Source of the DNA: Natrialba magadii ATCC 43099
Lineage (GTDB): Archaea; Halobacteriota; Halobacteria; Halobacteriales; Natrialbaceae
Direction of reading: 5' to 3'
Assembly: GCF_000025625.1 (NCBI RefSeq)
Contig: NC_013922.1
Coordinates: 930,001-994,000 of the forward strand
Length of the DNA: 64,000 bases
Part shown: piece after piece, positions 52,222 to 61,475 of the stretch
Position numbering within the stretch: position 1 is the first letter of the stretch
Layout of the letters: each line of letters starts with the position of its first letter
Notes under the pieces: generated by a model
What the model was told of the DNA's origin: nothing
Databases searched by the model: none
Seen by the model: only the letters and a program-made list of their open reading frames with translations
Position numbers and translations under genes: made by a program

Positions 52222-54174
52222 ATGTCAGAATCAGACCCACAATCAGAGCCAGCACAGCTAACGGTCGTCCTCCCGGACGGCTCCGAACTCCACGTCGACG
52301 AGGGCGCAACGGTCGAAGACTGCGCCTACGAAATCGGCCCCGGCCTCGGCCGCGACACCGTCGCCGGCAAACTCGATGGCGACCTCGTCGCCAAGGAGCA
52401 ACCCGCCTACGATGGTGCCGAACTCGAGATCATCACGGACCAGTCAGAAGAGTACCTCGCCGTCATGCGTCACTCGGCCTCCCACTGTCTCGCACAGGCA
52501 GTCGAGCGCCACTACGACGACGTCGACCTCGCCATCGGCCCGCCGACGGACGAGGGCTTTTACTACGACTTCGACAACCTCGACATCGACGAGGACGACC
52601 TCGCGGCACTCGAGTCCGAAATCGCAGACATCGTCGACGAGGACTACGAGATCGAGCGTGAGGAAGTCTCGATCGAGGAGGCTGAAGAGCGTCTCGCGGA
52701 CGAGCCCTACAAGCTCGAACTCCTCTCCGAGTTCGCCGACGAGAACGAGCAGGTCACCTTCTACACGCAGGGCGAGTGGGAGGACCTCTGTGCGGGACCT
52801 CACGTCGATTCCACGGGTGAGATCGGCCCCGTCAAGCTCCTAGAAATTGCTGGCGCCTACTGGCGCGGCGACGAGGAGAACCCGATGCAGACGCGCATCT
52901 ACGGCACCGCGTTCGAAGACGAGAGCGATCTCGAAAACTTCCTCGAACGAAAACAGGAGGCCGAAAAGCGCGACCACCGCCGCATCGGCAACGAGATGAA
53001 CCTGTTCTCGATTCAGGACGTAACTGGTCCCGGCCTGCCGCTGTACCACCCGCCGGGGAAGACGGTCCTGAAGGAACTCGAGGACTTCGTCGAGGACCTG
53101 AACAAAGATGCGGGCTATGACTACGTCGAGACGCCCCACGTCTTCAAGACGGATCTCTGGCACCGCTCGGGCCACTACGAGAACTATCAGGACGATATGT
53201 TCATCTTCAACGTCGGCGACGACGAGTTCGGTCTGAAGCCGATGAACTGCCCCGGCCACGCCGCCATCTTCCAGGATCAGTCCTGGAGCTACCGCGACCT
53301 GCCGATCCGCTACGCCGAGAACGGCAAAGTGTATCGAAAGGAACAGCGCGGCGAGCTCTCCGGTCTCTCTCGCGTCTGGGCCTTTACGATCGACGACGGC
53401 CACCTGTTCATCCGCCCCGACCAGATCGAACAGGAAGTCGAGGAGATCATGGACATGATCATCGACGTGCTCGAGACGTTCGATCTCGAGTACGAGATGG
53501 CACTCGCCACGCGCCCCGAGAAATCCGTCGGCAGCGACGAGATCTGGGAGCACGCAGAGGAACAACTCGAGACCGTCCTCGAAAAGCGCAATCTCGAGTA
53601 CGATATCGAGGAGGGCGACGGTGCGTTCTACGGGCCGAAAATCGACTTCGCGTTCGAGGACGCCATCGGTCGCGCGTGGGACGGGCCGACGGTCCAGTTG
53701 GACTTCAACATGCCAGACCGCTTCGACCTCTCCTACGTCGGCGAGGACAACGAGGAGCACGAGCCGGTGATGATCCACCGCGCGCTCTACGGCAGCTACG
53801 AGCGGTTCTTCATGATGCTCATCGAGCACTACGAGGGCAAGTTCCCGTTCTGGCTCGCGCCGGAGCAGGTCCGCGTCCTCCCGATTTCGGACGCGAACCT
53901 GGGCTACGCCTACCAGGTCGCAAACGAGTTCGATGACTTCCGCGTCGAGGTCGACGACCGCGACAGCACCCTCGAGCGAAAGATCCGCGCGGCCCACGAC
54001 GACCGGGTGCCGTACCAGATCATCGTCGGCGACAACGAGGAAGAAGACGGCAACATCTCGGTCCGCGACCGCTTCGAGGACCAGGAGTACGACGTCGAAA
54101 TCGAGGACTTCCACGACCATCTCGTTGCCGAACGCGACGAGCAGCGCTCCGAGCCGGACTTCCTGCAGGACTGA
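52222..54174 (+). CDS. thrS: threonyl-tRNA synthetase
   Basis: 650 residues. N-terminal TGS domain ('[27 protein letters not shown]'), the second domain with '[15 protein letters not shown]' and '[13 protein letters not shown]' (the HxxxH and Cys/His site of the bacterial-type editing domain), class II catalytic motifs ('[15 protein letters not shown]', '[12 protein letters not shown]', '[26 protein letters not shown]', '[18 protein letters not shown]') and the C-terminal anticodon-binding domain ('[17 protein letters not shown]'). The ATG at 52222 is preceded by a structured leader. This is the bacterial-type enzyme with the N2 editing domain, as seen in some archaea. Confidence 0.97.
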   Translation: MSESDPQSEPAQLTVVLPDGSELHVDEGATVEDCAYEIGPGLGRDTVAGKLDGDLVAKEQPAYDGAELEIITDQSEEYLAVMRHSASHCLAQAVERHYDDVDLAIGPPTDEGFYYDFDNLDIDEDDLAALESEIADIVDEDYEIEREEVSIEEAEERLADEPYKLELLSEFADENEQVTFYTQGEWEDLCAGPHVDSTGEIGPVKLLEIAGAYWRGDEENPMQTRIYGTAFEDESDLENFLERKQEAEKRDHRRIGNEMNLFSIQDVTGPGLPLYHPPGKTVLKELEDFVEDLNKDAGYDYVETPHVFKTDLWHRSGHYENYQDDMFIFNVGDDEFGLKPMNCPGHAAIFQDQSWSYRDLPIRYAENGKVYRKEQRGELSGLSRVWAFTIDDGHLFIRPDQIEQEVEEIMDMIIDVLETFDLEYEMALATRPEKSVGSDEIWEHAEEQLETVLEKRNLEYDIEEGDGAFYGPKIDFAFEDAIGRAWDGPTVQLDFNMPDRFDLSYVGEDNEEHEPVMIHRALYGSYERFFMMLIEHYEGKFPFWLAPEQVRVLPISDANLGYAYQVANEFDDFRVEVDDRDSTLERKIRAAHDDRVPYQIIVGDNEEEDGNISVRDRFEDQEYDVEIEDFHDHLVAERDEQRSEPDFLQD

Positions 54175-54194
54175 GACGGGCTGCTGTCGCGGTC

Positions 54195-54824
54195 TCACTC
54201 CGTGAGTGTGGACTCCCGATCTCGTGCGCCAATGAGTTCGCGAATCGTTTCCACCCCGACGAACCGCGGCACGCGTTCGGCGTAGTGTTCGTACTCCCTG
54301 CCGTACTGCTTTCGGAGCCACGGCTCTTCGGCGAAGGGAAGTGTTAGCCACCAGCCGACGTAGATCACACAGAGGACGGCGACCAGCACCGAGTTCGCGA
54401 GCAGTGCAAAGCCGACGCTCGCAACGACGTAGCCAACGTACTGCGGATTTCGAGAATAGCGGTACCAGCCACCCGTTCGCAGTTCACCGGTCAATCCCGC
54501 GGTCTCCTCGCGACCCAGATCGAATCCGGATGCGATAGCCACGACGAATCCAGAACCGAACAGCACCAGGCCGACGAGCAACGACGGCAGCCGCGGCAGT
54601 CCGAGGCTGTTCCAGTCCAGCAGCGCGACGATCAGTACACTCACCGTAAATACCTGTGAGAGCGTCCACTGTGCATAGAATCGCCAGTCGCGCTCACCGG
54701 GCGGCCAGTAGTTCGTGGCACCGACTGCGCTGGCGACGACGCCGACGAAGTTGATGAGCAACGCACTCCCGCCAACAACGAAGACGATTGTCGATAGCGA
54801 CTCGAGTGAACTCGATTCCATCAT
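54195..54824 (-). CDS. isoprenylcysteine carboxyl/phospholipid methyltransferase-like membrane protein
   Basis: 209 residues with about five hydrophobic helices. The C-terminal half 'LRTGGWYRYSRNPQYVGYVVASVGFALL' and 'FAEEPWLRKQYGREYEHYAERVPRF' are the signatures of the ICMT/PEMT methyltransferase superfamily (RNPxY and EExxL/YxxY SAM-binding segments). The substrate is unknown. Two adjacent Met codons make the start 54824 or 54821. The frame stays open to 55415, but that extension is antisense to the next gene. Divergent from the HTH-10 regulator with 90 bp between. Confidence 0.85.
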   Translation of the reverse strand: MMESSSLESLSTIVFVVGGSALLINFVGVVASAVGATNYWPPGERDWRFYAQWTLSQVFTVSVLIVALLDWNSLGLPRLPSLLVGLVLFGSGFVVAIASGFDLGREETAGLTGELRTGGWYRYSRNPQYVGYVVASVGFALLANSVLVAVLCVIYVGWWLTLPFAEEPWLRKQYGREYEHYAERVPRFVGVETIRELIGARDRESTLTE

Positions 54825-54914
54825 GGGTGGCGATTCTGCCGGCCAGGCCCTCGACGTTCTCACGGACACACTAGTGTATTTATAAGCGACCGTGCCAACC
54901 TCGAGCAGACACCG

Positions 54915-55622
54915 ATGAAGTACCTCGACGTGTGCCTCTCCCAGCCCGACTGGATGCTCCACCCGATGCAGCGGTTCATCAGAGACACTGACGCAGTTCG
55001 GTACGAAGAACTCCAGGCCTGGAACGTCGACGCCCGAGATCCAACCCTCGAGTACGAACTGTTCTACGTCGAGGCGGATCGTGAGCCCTACGAGACAGCA
55101 CTCGAGAGCGTCGACTCGATTCGCTGGTACGACCTGACGACTGTCGATGACGACGCCTTTTACCTCTACGTCTGTCAGGAAACGCGTGATGAGGACGTTC
55201 GCTGGCGAGAGGCGCTTACCGCTCTGGATCTCGTCATCGTGCCACCGATAGCATACGACTCGACAGCCGCCTTCTCGGTAACAGTCGTCGGCACCAGCGA
55301 GAACTTGCAGACGATGCTCGAAATGCTTCCCGACGAGATCGATGTCGCTGTACGCGCGATCGGCGAGTACGACCGTCGGCATGCTCCCCTCGTTGCCGAC
55401 CTCACCGACCGTCAACTCGAGGCCATCACAACTGCAGTCGACGCCGGCTACTTCGAAGTCCCGCGTGAGGCCGGCGTTGCTGAGGTCGCCGACGAATTGG
55501 GCTGTGCCTCGAGTACGGCGTCGCGACTACTCCAGAAGGCGCAGGCACGTGTGATGCGGCGTCTGGTGCGGCGATACGGTCGAAAATGGTCGATCAATGG
55601 TTCGTCCATCCGTTCTCTCTAA
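54915..55622 (+). CDS. Bat-type HTH-10 transcription regulator
   Basis: 235 residues. A haloarchaeal Bat-like N-terminal domain ('DVCLSQPDWMLHPMQRFI' and 'FYVEADREPYETALESVDSIRWYDL') and a C-terminal HTH-10 domain ('LTDRQLEAITTAVDAGYFEVPREAGVAEVADELGCASSTASRLLQKA'). Such proteins respond to redox, light or metabolites through GAF/PAS modules; this one has no separate GAF/PAS. Possible target: the divergent methyltransferase gene. Confidence 0.86.
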   Translation: MKYLDVCLSQPDWMLHPMQRFIRDTDAVRYEELQAWNVDARDPTLEYELFYVEADREPYETALESVDSIRWYDLTTVDDDAFYLYVCQETRDEDVRWREALTALDLVIVPPIAYDSTAAFSVTVVGTSENLQTMLEMLPDEIDVAVRAIGEYDRRHAPLVADLTDRQLEAITTAVDAGYFEVPREAGVAEVADELGCASSTASRLLQKAQARVMRRLVRRYGRKWSINGSSIRSL

Positions 55623-55721
55623 CGGTCGGTTTCATTTCTCCCTCGAAAGCCCACGTTCGTGATGGTCTCTCACTCACGAAGAGATCGAAATCCCCATAGT
55701 TGCGGAATCGTGCATATCTAT

Positions 55722-56432
55722 ATGAACCGAGCCGAGAAGGCCGCCCTCCAGCTGCGGGCGGTCGACGTCTTGCGGATGCTGAAGGAGACGCGAACCTACG
55801 ACGAACTCGCCGAGACGACGGGTTTGCCCGCGGGTGACCTCAACCGATACGTCAACGGCCACGTCCTCCCCGGCACCGAACGCGCCCGTGAGGTCGTCGA
55901 CGACATCGGTCGCGAGGCCATCGCGGACGAACTCAACGCCCGCATTCGCGTCGACGATGAGGGGTACGTCGACAACTCCGGCACCGTCTTCGATCAGTCG
56001 TTCCTCGATCTCGTTGCACCCGTCGTCGCCAACGGCTTCGAGTTCGACCGACCGGACGTCGTCCTCACCGCCGCGACGGACGGGATCACACTCGCTGCCT
56101 CGCTCGCGAGCTACTACGGCACTCGCTGTGCCTACGCGAAGAAAAGCAAGGAAACCGCCGTCGAGGAGTTCATCGAGGCCCGCCAGCGCCTCCAGTCCGG
56201 TATCGAACTCACCTACTATCTTCCCGCCTCTGCCGTCGACGCTGGTGACTCTGTCCTCGTCGTGGACGACCTCATCCGGTCGGGTGAGACCCAGGAACTG
56301 CTCCTCGATATCGTCGAAACCTCCGAGGCGGAGGTCGCTGGCGTCTTCGCGCTCATCGCCGCCGGCGATGACGGAATCGAACGCGCACGCGAACGAACCG
56401 ACGCACCGGTTGGCGCGCTGACGACCGTCTAA
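55722..56432 (+). CDS. gfcR: transcription regulator GfcR, PRTase-type
   Basis: 236 residues. N-terminal helix-turn-helix ('TYDELAETTGLPAGDLNRYVNGHVLPG', about 24-50) fused to a phosphoribosyltransferase-fold domain with the PRPP-type loop 'SVLVVDDLIRSGETQELL'. This matches haloarchaeal GfcR, which controls sugar (glucose/fructose) degradation genes. The PRTase part is thought to sense a metabolite. The ATG at 55722 gives the family start. Confidence 0.9.
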   Translation: MNRAEKAALQLRAVDVLRMLKETRTYDELAETTGLPAGDLNRYVNGHVLPGTERAREVVDDIGREAIADELNARIRVDDEGYVDNSGTVFDQSFLDLVAPVVANGFEFDRPDVVLTAATDGITLAASLASYYGTRCAYAKKSKETAVEEFIEARQRLQSGIELTYYLPASAVDAGDSVLVVDDLIRSGETQELLLDIVETSEAEVAGVFALIAAGDDGIERARERTDAPVGALTTV

Positions 56433-56711
56433 CATCTATTCGCTGTTCCCGTCGCTACGCCCACGCCCCGTCTACTCGACTATGCGTTCTCGCGTCGCCG
56501 TTTCACACCGCCGTCGAGTACCTGCTCACGGTCTCGTCCGTGTGGATCCGGGTGGTCCCAATCGTGGCAGTCTACGTCCCGAGTGGCACGCTCGCGTTCG
56601 ACGTAGGCACTAAGCGTTCGTGTGAGGGACGGAGACGCGGGCACAGCAGTCGGCGTAGCTGTCTCAGAACGGCTGCTCAGTGCCTGCGTCGACGAGAACT
56701 GGTGGGACGAC
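56433..56711. other. no gene seen
   Basis: About 280 bp between gfcR and the usp gene. The open frames are arginine-rich and random-looking. Confidence 0.5.
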
Positions 56712-57146
56712 TTATCGGACGATCGTCACCGGTACCGGCGACCGCCGTGCAACGTTCTCGGCCACGCTGCCAAGCAGAATCCGGCTCGCACCTGTTCGGC
56801 CGTGACTACCGAGTGCAATGTGGTCGACGTCGTTCTCCTCGGCGTAGTTCACGATCGAGCGCGAGATGCCGCCGACGACGCGGTCGGTCTGGACCTCGAC
56901 CCCGTGCGTCTCTGCCTGTTCGCGGGCCGACTCGAGTAACTCGTCGGCACGATTCTCGTGGTGTTTCTGAATCTCTTCGTAGTTCGCCATCGCACCACCT
57001 TCGATCCCTGTTGCGGCGTAGAAGTCGCCCGGGTCGATGACGTGCAGTGCCGTAATCGTCGCGTCGGGGTACTCCTGGCAGGCGAACTCGAGTGCCTCGG
57101 TCGCGCGGTCGGACTCGTCGATTGGGACGAGGACGTGTTGTGGCAT
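56712..57146 (-). CDS. universal stress protein (UspA family)
   Basis: 144 residues. Starts MPQHVLVPIDESDRATEA, the N-terminal strand and Asp of the UspA fold. It has the ATP-binding G2xG9xG(S/T) motif 'GSHGRTGASRILLGSVAENV' followed by 'RRSPVPVTIV', so it should bind ATP or a nucleotide. Function in the cell is unknown. The ATG at 57146 is preferred over a GTG at 57155 since it matches the family start. Confidence 0.92.
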   Translation of the reverse strand: MPQHVLVPIDESDRATEALEFACQEYPDATITALHVIDPGDFYAATGIEGGAMANYEEIQKHHENRADELLESAREQAETHGVEVQTDRVVGGISRSIVNYAEENDVDHIALGSHGRTGASRILLGSVAENVARRSPVPVTIVR

Positions 57147-57355
57147 AGTGGCCACTACGGCTGACTGCGATTTAAACTCCGGGCCGTCCTCTCGGGTGGT
57201 GGGATGCCCGAGTGGGTTCGTGTTCCAGTGGAGTGGCTGAAGTGGCTGCCCGTCGTATGCCGGTCAGACCGTTGCAGTGACTGTCGCCGTCGCTGTGTGG
57301 CTGTAAGATCAACAACGCAAAACTCGAATTCGAGAGGGTCGAGAAATTCGAGAGC

Positions 57356-57946
57356 TTACTTCGCGCGACCCCGGCCGCCCGTGTTGGACGGTCGGACCTT
57401 CTCTGCGCCCTTGCCGCGGTTGTTGAGACCACGGTTGTCCTTGCCGGCGTTGGTGAGCCCACGGAACGCGCGGTTCGTGTGGGCGTCGTCGCAGATCCAG
57501 TTCAGGTCGTCGTCGTTCTGGATCGCAGGGTGTTCGGGATCCACGAGGATCACTTCGAACCACTTCTGGCTGCCGTCCTCGCCGACCCAGTAGCTGTTGA
57601 GGACGCGCAGGTTGGGGTACTTGCGCGACACGCGCTCTTCACCGATGCGCTGGATGTTCTTGCGCCGCCCGATGCGGTTGACACCCTGGCGCTTGGTTCG
57701 GCGACCGGCCTTGAAGCGTTGCTTGCGTGCAGTCCCCTTGCGGACCGACACGCGGGTCACGATGATGCCCTGCTTTGCCTTGTAGCCGAGTTCGCGCGCT
57801 TTGTCGAGGCGGGTCGGACGGTCGATGCGCTCGATTGCGCCCTGCTTTCGCCATTCCTGCTTTCGTTGCCACTGCAGTTCCCCGAGCTTACCGTCGTCGG
57901 GGTCCTTCCATGCCTCCTTGATGTGGGAGTAGAAGCTTTTTGCCAT
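57356..57946 (-). CDS. rpl15e: 50S ribosomal protein L15e
   Basis: 196 residues, as expected. Archaeal/eukaryotic large-subunit protein rich in Lys and Arg with 'FYSHIKEAWKDPDD', 'GIIVTRVSVRKGTARKQRF', 'VLNSYWVGEDGSQKWFEVILVDPEHPAI' and a basic Gly-Arg-Asn tail. Being basic, it contrasts with the acidic neighbours, as usual for ribosomal proteins. Single gene with its own promoter, divergent from nothing close. Confidence 0.97.
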   Translation of the reverse strand: MAKSFYSHIKEAWKDPDDGKLGELQWQRKQEWRKQGAIERIDRPTRLDKARELGYKAKQGIIVTRVSVRKGTARKQRFKAGRRTKRQGVNRIGRRKNIQRIGEERVSRKYPNLRVLNSYWVGEDGSQKWFEVILVDPEHPAIQNDDDLNWICDDAHTNRAFRGLTNAGKDNRGLNNRGKGAEKVRPSNTGGRGRAK

Positions 57947-58161
57947 TGATTGTCACCGCGGGCGTTTCCTGGTTCAATCCGAGCGTCGGATCACATCCCG
58001 TCCTGTGGCGGCGTCGAATGTGCCGAACAGGTGCCCGCTGGTGCCCGCGATCCAGCGAGTCAGTTTCACCTATTCAACTCCCGAGTATAAGGGCTTCGAA
58101 GCGGGCGGACCATGTTGTGCCGTACCGATGCGGTCAGTCCCGCTGTGACGATCAGGGTGAG

Positions 58162-58365
58162 TTATGCGATCTCTTTCCGTTCGAGTACTTCGTACTCCCG
58201 CGAGAGATCGTCCCACAACTGATCCACCGACTGCATTGACTCGACGTCCGCGAGTCGGTCGTGCAACTGCTTGGCCTCCGCCTCTGAGGCCGTCCCGACG
58301 TACACTGCCTCATCGATTACCGTTGCGAGCACGTGCTTTTGGTACTCGAGTGCTGTCTCTGACAT
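58162..58365 (-). CDS. small acidic helical protein, unknown function
   Basis: 67 residues, starting MSETALEYQKHVLATVI. Probably all-helical, with 'GTASEAEAKQLHDRLADVESMQSVDQLWDDLSREYEVLERKEIA'-type helices. No family recognised. The ATG at 58365 is preferred; an extension to 58410 adds 15 residues with no look of a real gene. Follows rpl15e upstream on the same strand about 215 bp away. Confidence 0.65.
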   Translation of the reverse strand: MSETALEYQKHVLATVIDEAVYVGTASEAEAKQLHDRLADVESMQSVDQLWDDLSREYEVLERKEIA

Positions 58366-58641
58366 CCCGAGTGAACGGATGACACAGTGACTGATAGCTA
58401 TGAACAGCACTAGACCGTTTCCACAGGACTAACAGGCTGCTAAGTGCCGACGAGTGTGATCAGTCACCCGAACGTACAGCTTGACGCATTGGCCGCCACA
58501 AATCCCGAGACGAGACACTGATATTTCACCTACTGAAACGGTTCGGTATCAGAGTAGACCTGGTTTTGTTTGCAGGAGTGTTCTGTACACACGGTAGTCT
58601 CTCACCGTTGCTAAGTTCGGTTTGTTCTGATTGTTGTTCCG

Positions 58642-58840
58642 CTATGGTAACAACTGCAACTCGTTACACGCTGATCGAACTTTCGCGGTTCTCACTCACT
58701 TCGTTCGCTCACGGGTCACGCTGTTCCCCGTTCGTTATTCCGCGTTTCTCACTCACTTCGCTCGCTCCGAACCGCGCTCGTTCCGAACCGCGCTGCCGTC
58801 ATCCGATCAGGTACGCAGTGACTTACAGTGGCTACTATCG
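58642..58840. mobile_element. MITE-like palindromic element, long copy
   Basis: About 199 bp. The left end CTATGGTAACAACTGCAACT and the right end, read inward on the other strand, CGATAGTAGCCACTGTAAGT match the two ends of the 51369-51456 element in opposite orientation. The middle differs: it holds two copies of TTCTCACTCACTTCG plus TCGCTC (about 58690-58708 and 58746-58764) and two of CCGAACCGCGCT. No transposase is encoded. Confidence 0.7.
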
Positions 58841-58934
58841 TGCTTGCTGTTTACAGACAATCCGGAACTACTCTCGGAGAGACGGGAGAACTAATCGTGG
58901 GCCTGACCAGTGTTCGCCCCCACAATATTAATTA

Positions 58935-58948
58935 TTAGCCCCGACTAA
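58935..58948. promoter_or_regulatory. DtxR-type operator motif before the regulator gene
   Basis: TTAGCCCCGACTAA, a TTAG-n6-CTAA palindrome with shared TTAGCC core. It lies between the AT-rich TATA area (58924-58937) and the ATG at 58957, a place where binding would block transcription. The same TTAGCCnnnnCTAA occurs at 59634-59647. Confidence 0.65.
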
Positions 58949-58956
58949 ACCTGGAT

Positions 58957-59442
58957 ATGGTAAGTGTCATAATGGAGGATTATCTTAAAGCGATTTACTA
59001 TTTGCAGTGGAATAGTAACAGGGCGAGAGTGCGGACATCAGAACTGGCCGCCCACCTCAATGTTACCTCTCCTACTGTCTCGAGTATGTACACAAACCTC
59101 TCGGAGAGGGGCCTGATCGAGCACAAAAAATACAAGGGCGCGGTTTTGACGACAGAAGGTGAACAGATCGCGCTGAACGTCCTGCGAAATTACTGGCTTA
59201 TCGAAGCCTATCTCACGACAGAGTTCGACTACCAGCTAAACGAGGTGGGTGACGAAGCAGACGTATTGGAACACCATCTCAGCGACCGCCTTGCAAACGC
59301 CCTCACAGAGACGCTGGGTAGACCAGATAGAACTCTTCACGGTGAGTCGGTCCCACGTCCGTCACTCGAGTCTTCTGCTCTTCATCGGAGCGATTTCCTG
59401 GCTCGGGCGGCGAAGAACCGTTCGTCTACACCCGAACAGTGA
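58957..59442 (+). CDS. DtxR/SirR-family metal-dependent regulator, short C-terminus
   Basis: 161 residues. Winged helix 'RVRTSELAAHLNVTSPTVSSMYTNLSERGLIEHKKYKGAVLT' and the helical metal/dimer domain 'IALNVLRNYWLIEAYLTTEFDY...EADVLEHHLSDRLANAL' fit the DtxR family, with Glu/His metal ligands in 'EADVLEHHLS'. The family's usual C-terminal SH3-like domain is missing: after 'LHGESVP' the sequence is unrelated and ends within about 35 residues. It should repress metal uptake when bound to Mn or Fe. It precedes the metal transporter operon and shares an operator motif with it. Confidence 0.85.
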   Translation: MVSVIMEDYLKAIYYLQWNSNRARVRTSELAAHLNVTSPTVSSMYTNLSERGLIEHKKYKGAVLTTEGEQIALNVLRNYWLIEAYLTTEFDYQLNEVGDEADVLEHHLSDRLANALTETLGRPDRTLHGESVPRPSLESSALHRSDFLARAAKNRSSTPEQ

Positions 59443-59633
59443 GTGTTCTGCGGTCGATTCGCAAGTCCTTCCCTACTCCTGGCATTGTTCCGAAACGCAG
59501 CGAACCCGTACGTGACAGACATCATCGGGGTCACAGTCTCACAGTCTGTTCTTCTGCGATTGGGGTGTCCTATGGCAGTATTGTCGTCAATGCGCGCGGA
59601 GCAACTAGTTACTAAGTTTGAGATATCCAAGGA
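59443..59633. other. possible decayed regulator 3' end
   Basis: I see no convincing gene. The short plus-strand frame (59443-59637) could be remnants of a longer C-terminus of the regulator, but it shows no recognisable SH3-like domain. Confidence 0.35.
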
Positions 59634-59647
59634 TTAGCCATATCTAA
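59634..59647. promoter_or_regulatory. DtxR-type operator motif before the transporter operon
   Basis: TTAGCCATATCTAA, same TTAGCC-n4-CTAA pattern as at 58935-58948. It lies about 20 nt upstream of the TATA-like box at 59668-59676. Confidence 0.65.
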
Positions 59648-59667
59648 TCTAGAAGATTGATACACAA

Positions 59668-59676
59668 TTTATTTTA
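59668..59676 (+). promoter_or_regulatory. TATA-like box of the metal transporter operon
   Basis: TTTATTTTA centred about 27 nt before the ATG at 59699, so the transcript would be leaderless and this ATG is the likely start. Confidence 0.6.
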
Positions 59677-59698
59677 CTTAGCAAATTCGAATATCGCC

Positions 59699-60661
59699 AT
59701 GGTCGATGATACGACTATGTCGAATCAGTATGCATTGACGCGGCGATCAGCACTCGCTAGCGCTAGCGGGCTGCTCGTTGGCGTTGCAGGCTGTCTTAGT
59801 GGAGACGACAACGAGGTGGACAGTGGTGACGGCGAAGCAGAGTACACTGTCTCCGCTGGATTCTTGGCCCTCTGGGATTTCACACGGCAGATCGCAGGTG
59901 AGCACATGAATGTCGTCGATCTGGTGCCCGTTGGCGAGCATGGACACGACTTCAACCCCGGCCCAAGCGTCGTCGCAGATGTCGAGGAGTCTGATGCGTT
60001 CGTGTATCTCCGTGATTTCGCGAGTTGGCAAGATGATACGGCAGCCGAACTCGAGAGCGAGGACGACGTTCACGTCATTGAAGCCGCGGAAGGCATCGAA
60101 TTCTTCGACAGCCCTGCCGAGGACGACGACGAGCACTTCTGGATGGATCCGGTGACCTGCCAGGAAGGGGTCGACAATATCGCGGACGCACTCTCGGAGA
60201 TCGATCCGGAGAACGCCGACGAGTATGCGGAAAACGCAGCGTCGTTCAACGAGGAACTCCAGGACGTCCACGAAGAGTTCGAGGATATCGTCGATCGTGC
60301 TGAGACCAGTGACCTGATCGTTGCAACCCACGACTCCTTCCAGTGGTGGCACGATCGATACGGCCTCGATATCTATTCTCCGATCGGTACCTCGCCGGAC
60401 AACGAAGCCACACCACAGGAAACCGAAGAGATCGAACGTATCATGGAAGAGAACGACATCGGACATGTCCTCTATGACGTCGGCGAGCCCGATGATCTCG
60501 CAAACTATCTCGCTGACGAAACCGATGCCGAAGTGCTCCCAATCTCACCAGTTGAGACGCAGTTGCCGGAGTACGACGAAGCAGATTGGGGGTACGTCGA
60601 TCACTATCGCGAGGTAAACTTCCCGACACTCGAAGAAGCCCTCGAAGCGAGCCCGAATTAG
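59699..60661 (+). CDS. metal ABC transporter substrate-binding lipoprotein (ZnuA/TroA type)
   Basis: 320 residues. Tat-like signal 'TRRSALASASGLLVGVAGC' with a lipobox (Cys32), then a cluster A-I binding-protein fold. Metal ligands visible: 'GEHGHDFNPGPSVV', 'EHFWMDPVTC' and 'VATHDSFQWWHDRYG'. It captures Zn or Mn outside the cell for the ATPase and permease downstream. The start at 59699 is chosen because the TATA box lies 27 nt upstream; the frame opens at 59657. The family's His-rich loop is reduced to a short acidic spacer. Confidence 0.92.
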   Translation: MVDDTTMSNQYALTRRSALASASGLLVGVAGCLSGDDNEVDSGDGEAEYTVSAGFLALWDFTRQIAGEHMNVVDLVPVGEHGHDFNPGPSVVADVEESDAFVYLRDFASWQDDTAAELESEDDVHVIEAAEGIEFFDSPAEDDDEHFWMDPVTCQEGVDNIADALSEIDPENADEYAENAASFNEELQDVHEEFEDIVDRAETSDLIVATHDSFQWWHDRYGLDIYSPIGTSPDNEATPQETEEIERIMEENDIGHVLYDVGEPDDLANYLADETDAEVLPISPVETQLPEYDEADWGYVDHYREVNFPTLEEALEASPN

Positions 60662-60721
60662 CGGGAAAGAGCAGAACGGAGAACACACAGACCAAGATAT
60701 GTCGCTATTGAACCATATATC

Positions 60722-61474
60722 ATGAGTGCCGTAATTCACGCCGAGAACGTTAGTTTCGCCTACGACGATCAGGTTGTCGTAGATGATATCACTCTCTCTG
60801 TCACTGAGGGTGACTTCCTGGGGTTGATCGGTCCAAATGGATCGGGTAAGACGACGCTCCTGAAGATTATGCTCGGGTTGCGACAGCCGGATACCGGCTC
60901 AGTTGAACTCTTTGGGACACCTGCGTCGGAGTTCACTGACGGTACCCGGCTCGGCTACGTTTCCCAGCAGTCTTCGGAAGCAGATTCGATGATGCCAGTT
61001 ACCGTCCGTGAAGTGGTCGAGATGGGACGATATCCCCACGTTGGTGTCCGTCGACTGTCGGAAGCGGATCAGAAAATCATCGACGATGCGCTTGCGAAAG
61101 TCGAAATTTCGGACCTCGCCGACAGACGGATCAGTCGCCTCTCCGGTGGACAGAAACAGCGGGCATACATCGCTCGCGCCCTCGCCTCCGAGGCTGATCT
61201 GTTGGCTCTCGACGAGCCGACGGTCGGCGTTGACGCCGAGTCTGTCGATCAGTTCTACACCCTCCTCGACGAACTCAACAGGAGTGGCATTACGATCGTG
61301 TTGATCGAGCACGATCTCGGCATCGTCACCGAACACGCCGATATGATGGCCTGTCTCGACTGCGAATTGTACGAACATTGTGAGACGGCCGAGTTCCTCG
61401 AGAGCGATGCGCTCGAACGAGCGTATAGTTCGGCTCGCGTGCTCAAATCGGCCGGATTCGCCACGGGTGACTGA
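60722..61474 (+). CDS. metal ABC transporter ATP-binding protein
   Basis: 250 residues. Walker A 'GPNGSGKTTL', Q-loop 'YVSQQS', signature 'RLSGGQKQR', Walker B 'LLALDEPTVGVD' and the H-loop 'LIEHDLG' are all intact. The late 'CLDCELYEHCETAEF' is a Cys/His cluster seen in Mn/Zn transporters of this group and may sense the metal. It lies 60 bp after the binding protein gene and 1 bp before the permease gene. Confidence 0.93.
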   Translation: MSAVIHAENVSFAYDDQVVVDDITLSVTEGDFLGLIGPNGSGKTTLLKIMLGLRQPDTGSVELFGTPASEFTDGTRLGYVSQQSSEADSMMPVTVREVVEMGRYPHVGVRRLSEADQKIIDDALAKVEISDLADRRISRLSGGQKQRAYIARALASEADLLALDEPTVGVDAESVDQFYTLLDELNRSGITIVLIEHDLGIVTEHADMMACLDCELYEHCETAEFLESDALERAYSSARVLKSAGFATGD

Positions 61475-61475
61475 G

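Larger units (their letters stand above)
58411..58956. other. gene-free region with MITE-like element
   Basis: Over 500 bp without a supportable gene. It holds the long MITE-like copy (58642-58840) and, just before the next gene, the DtxR-type operator. Confidence 0.6.
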
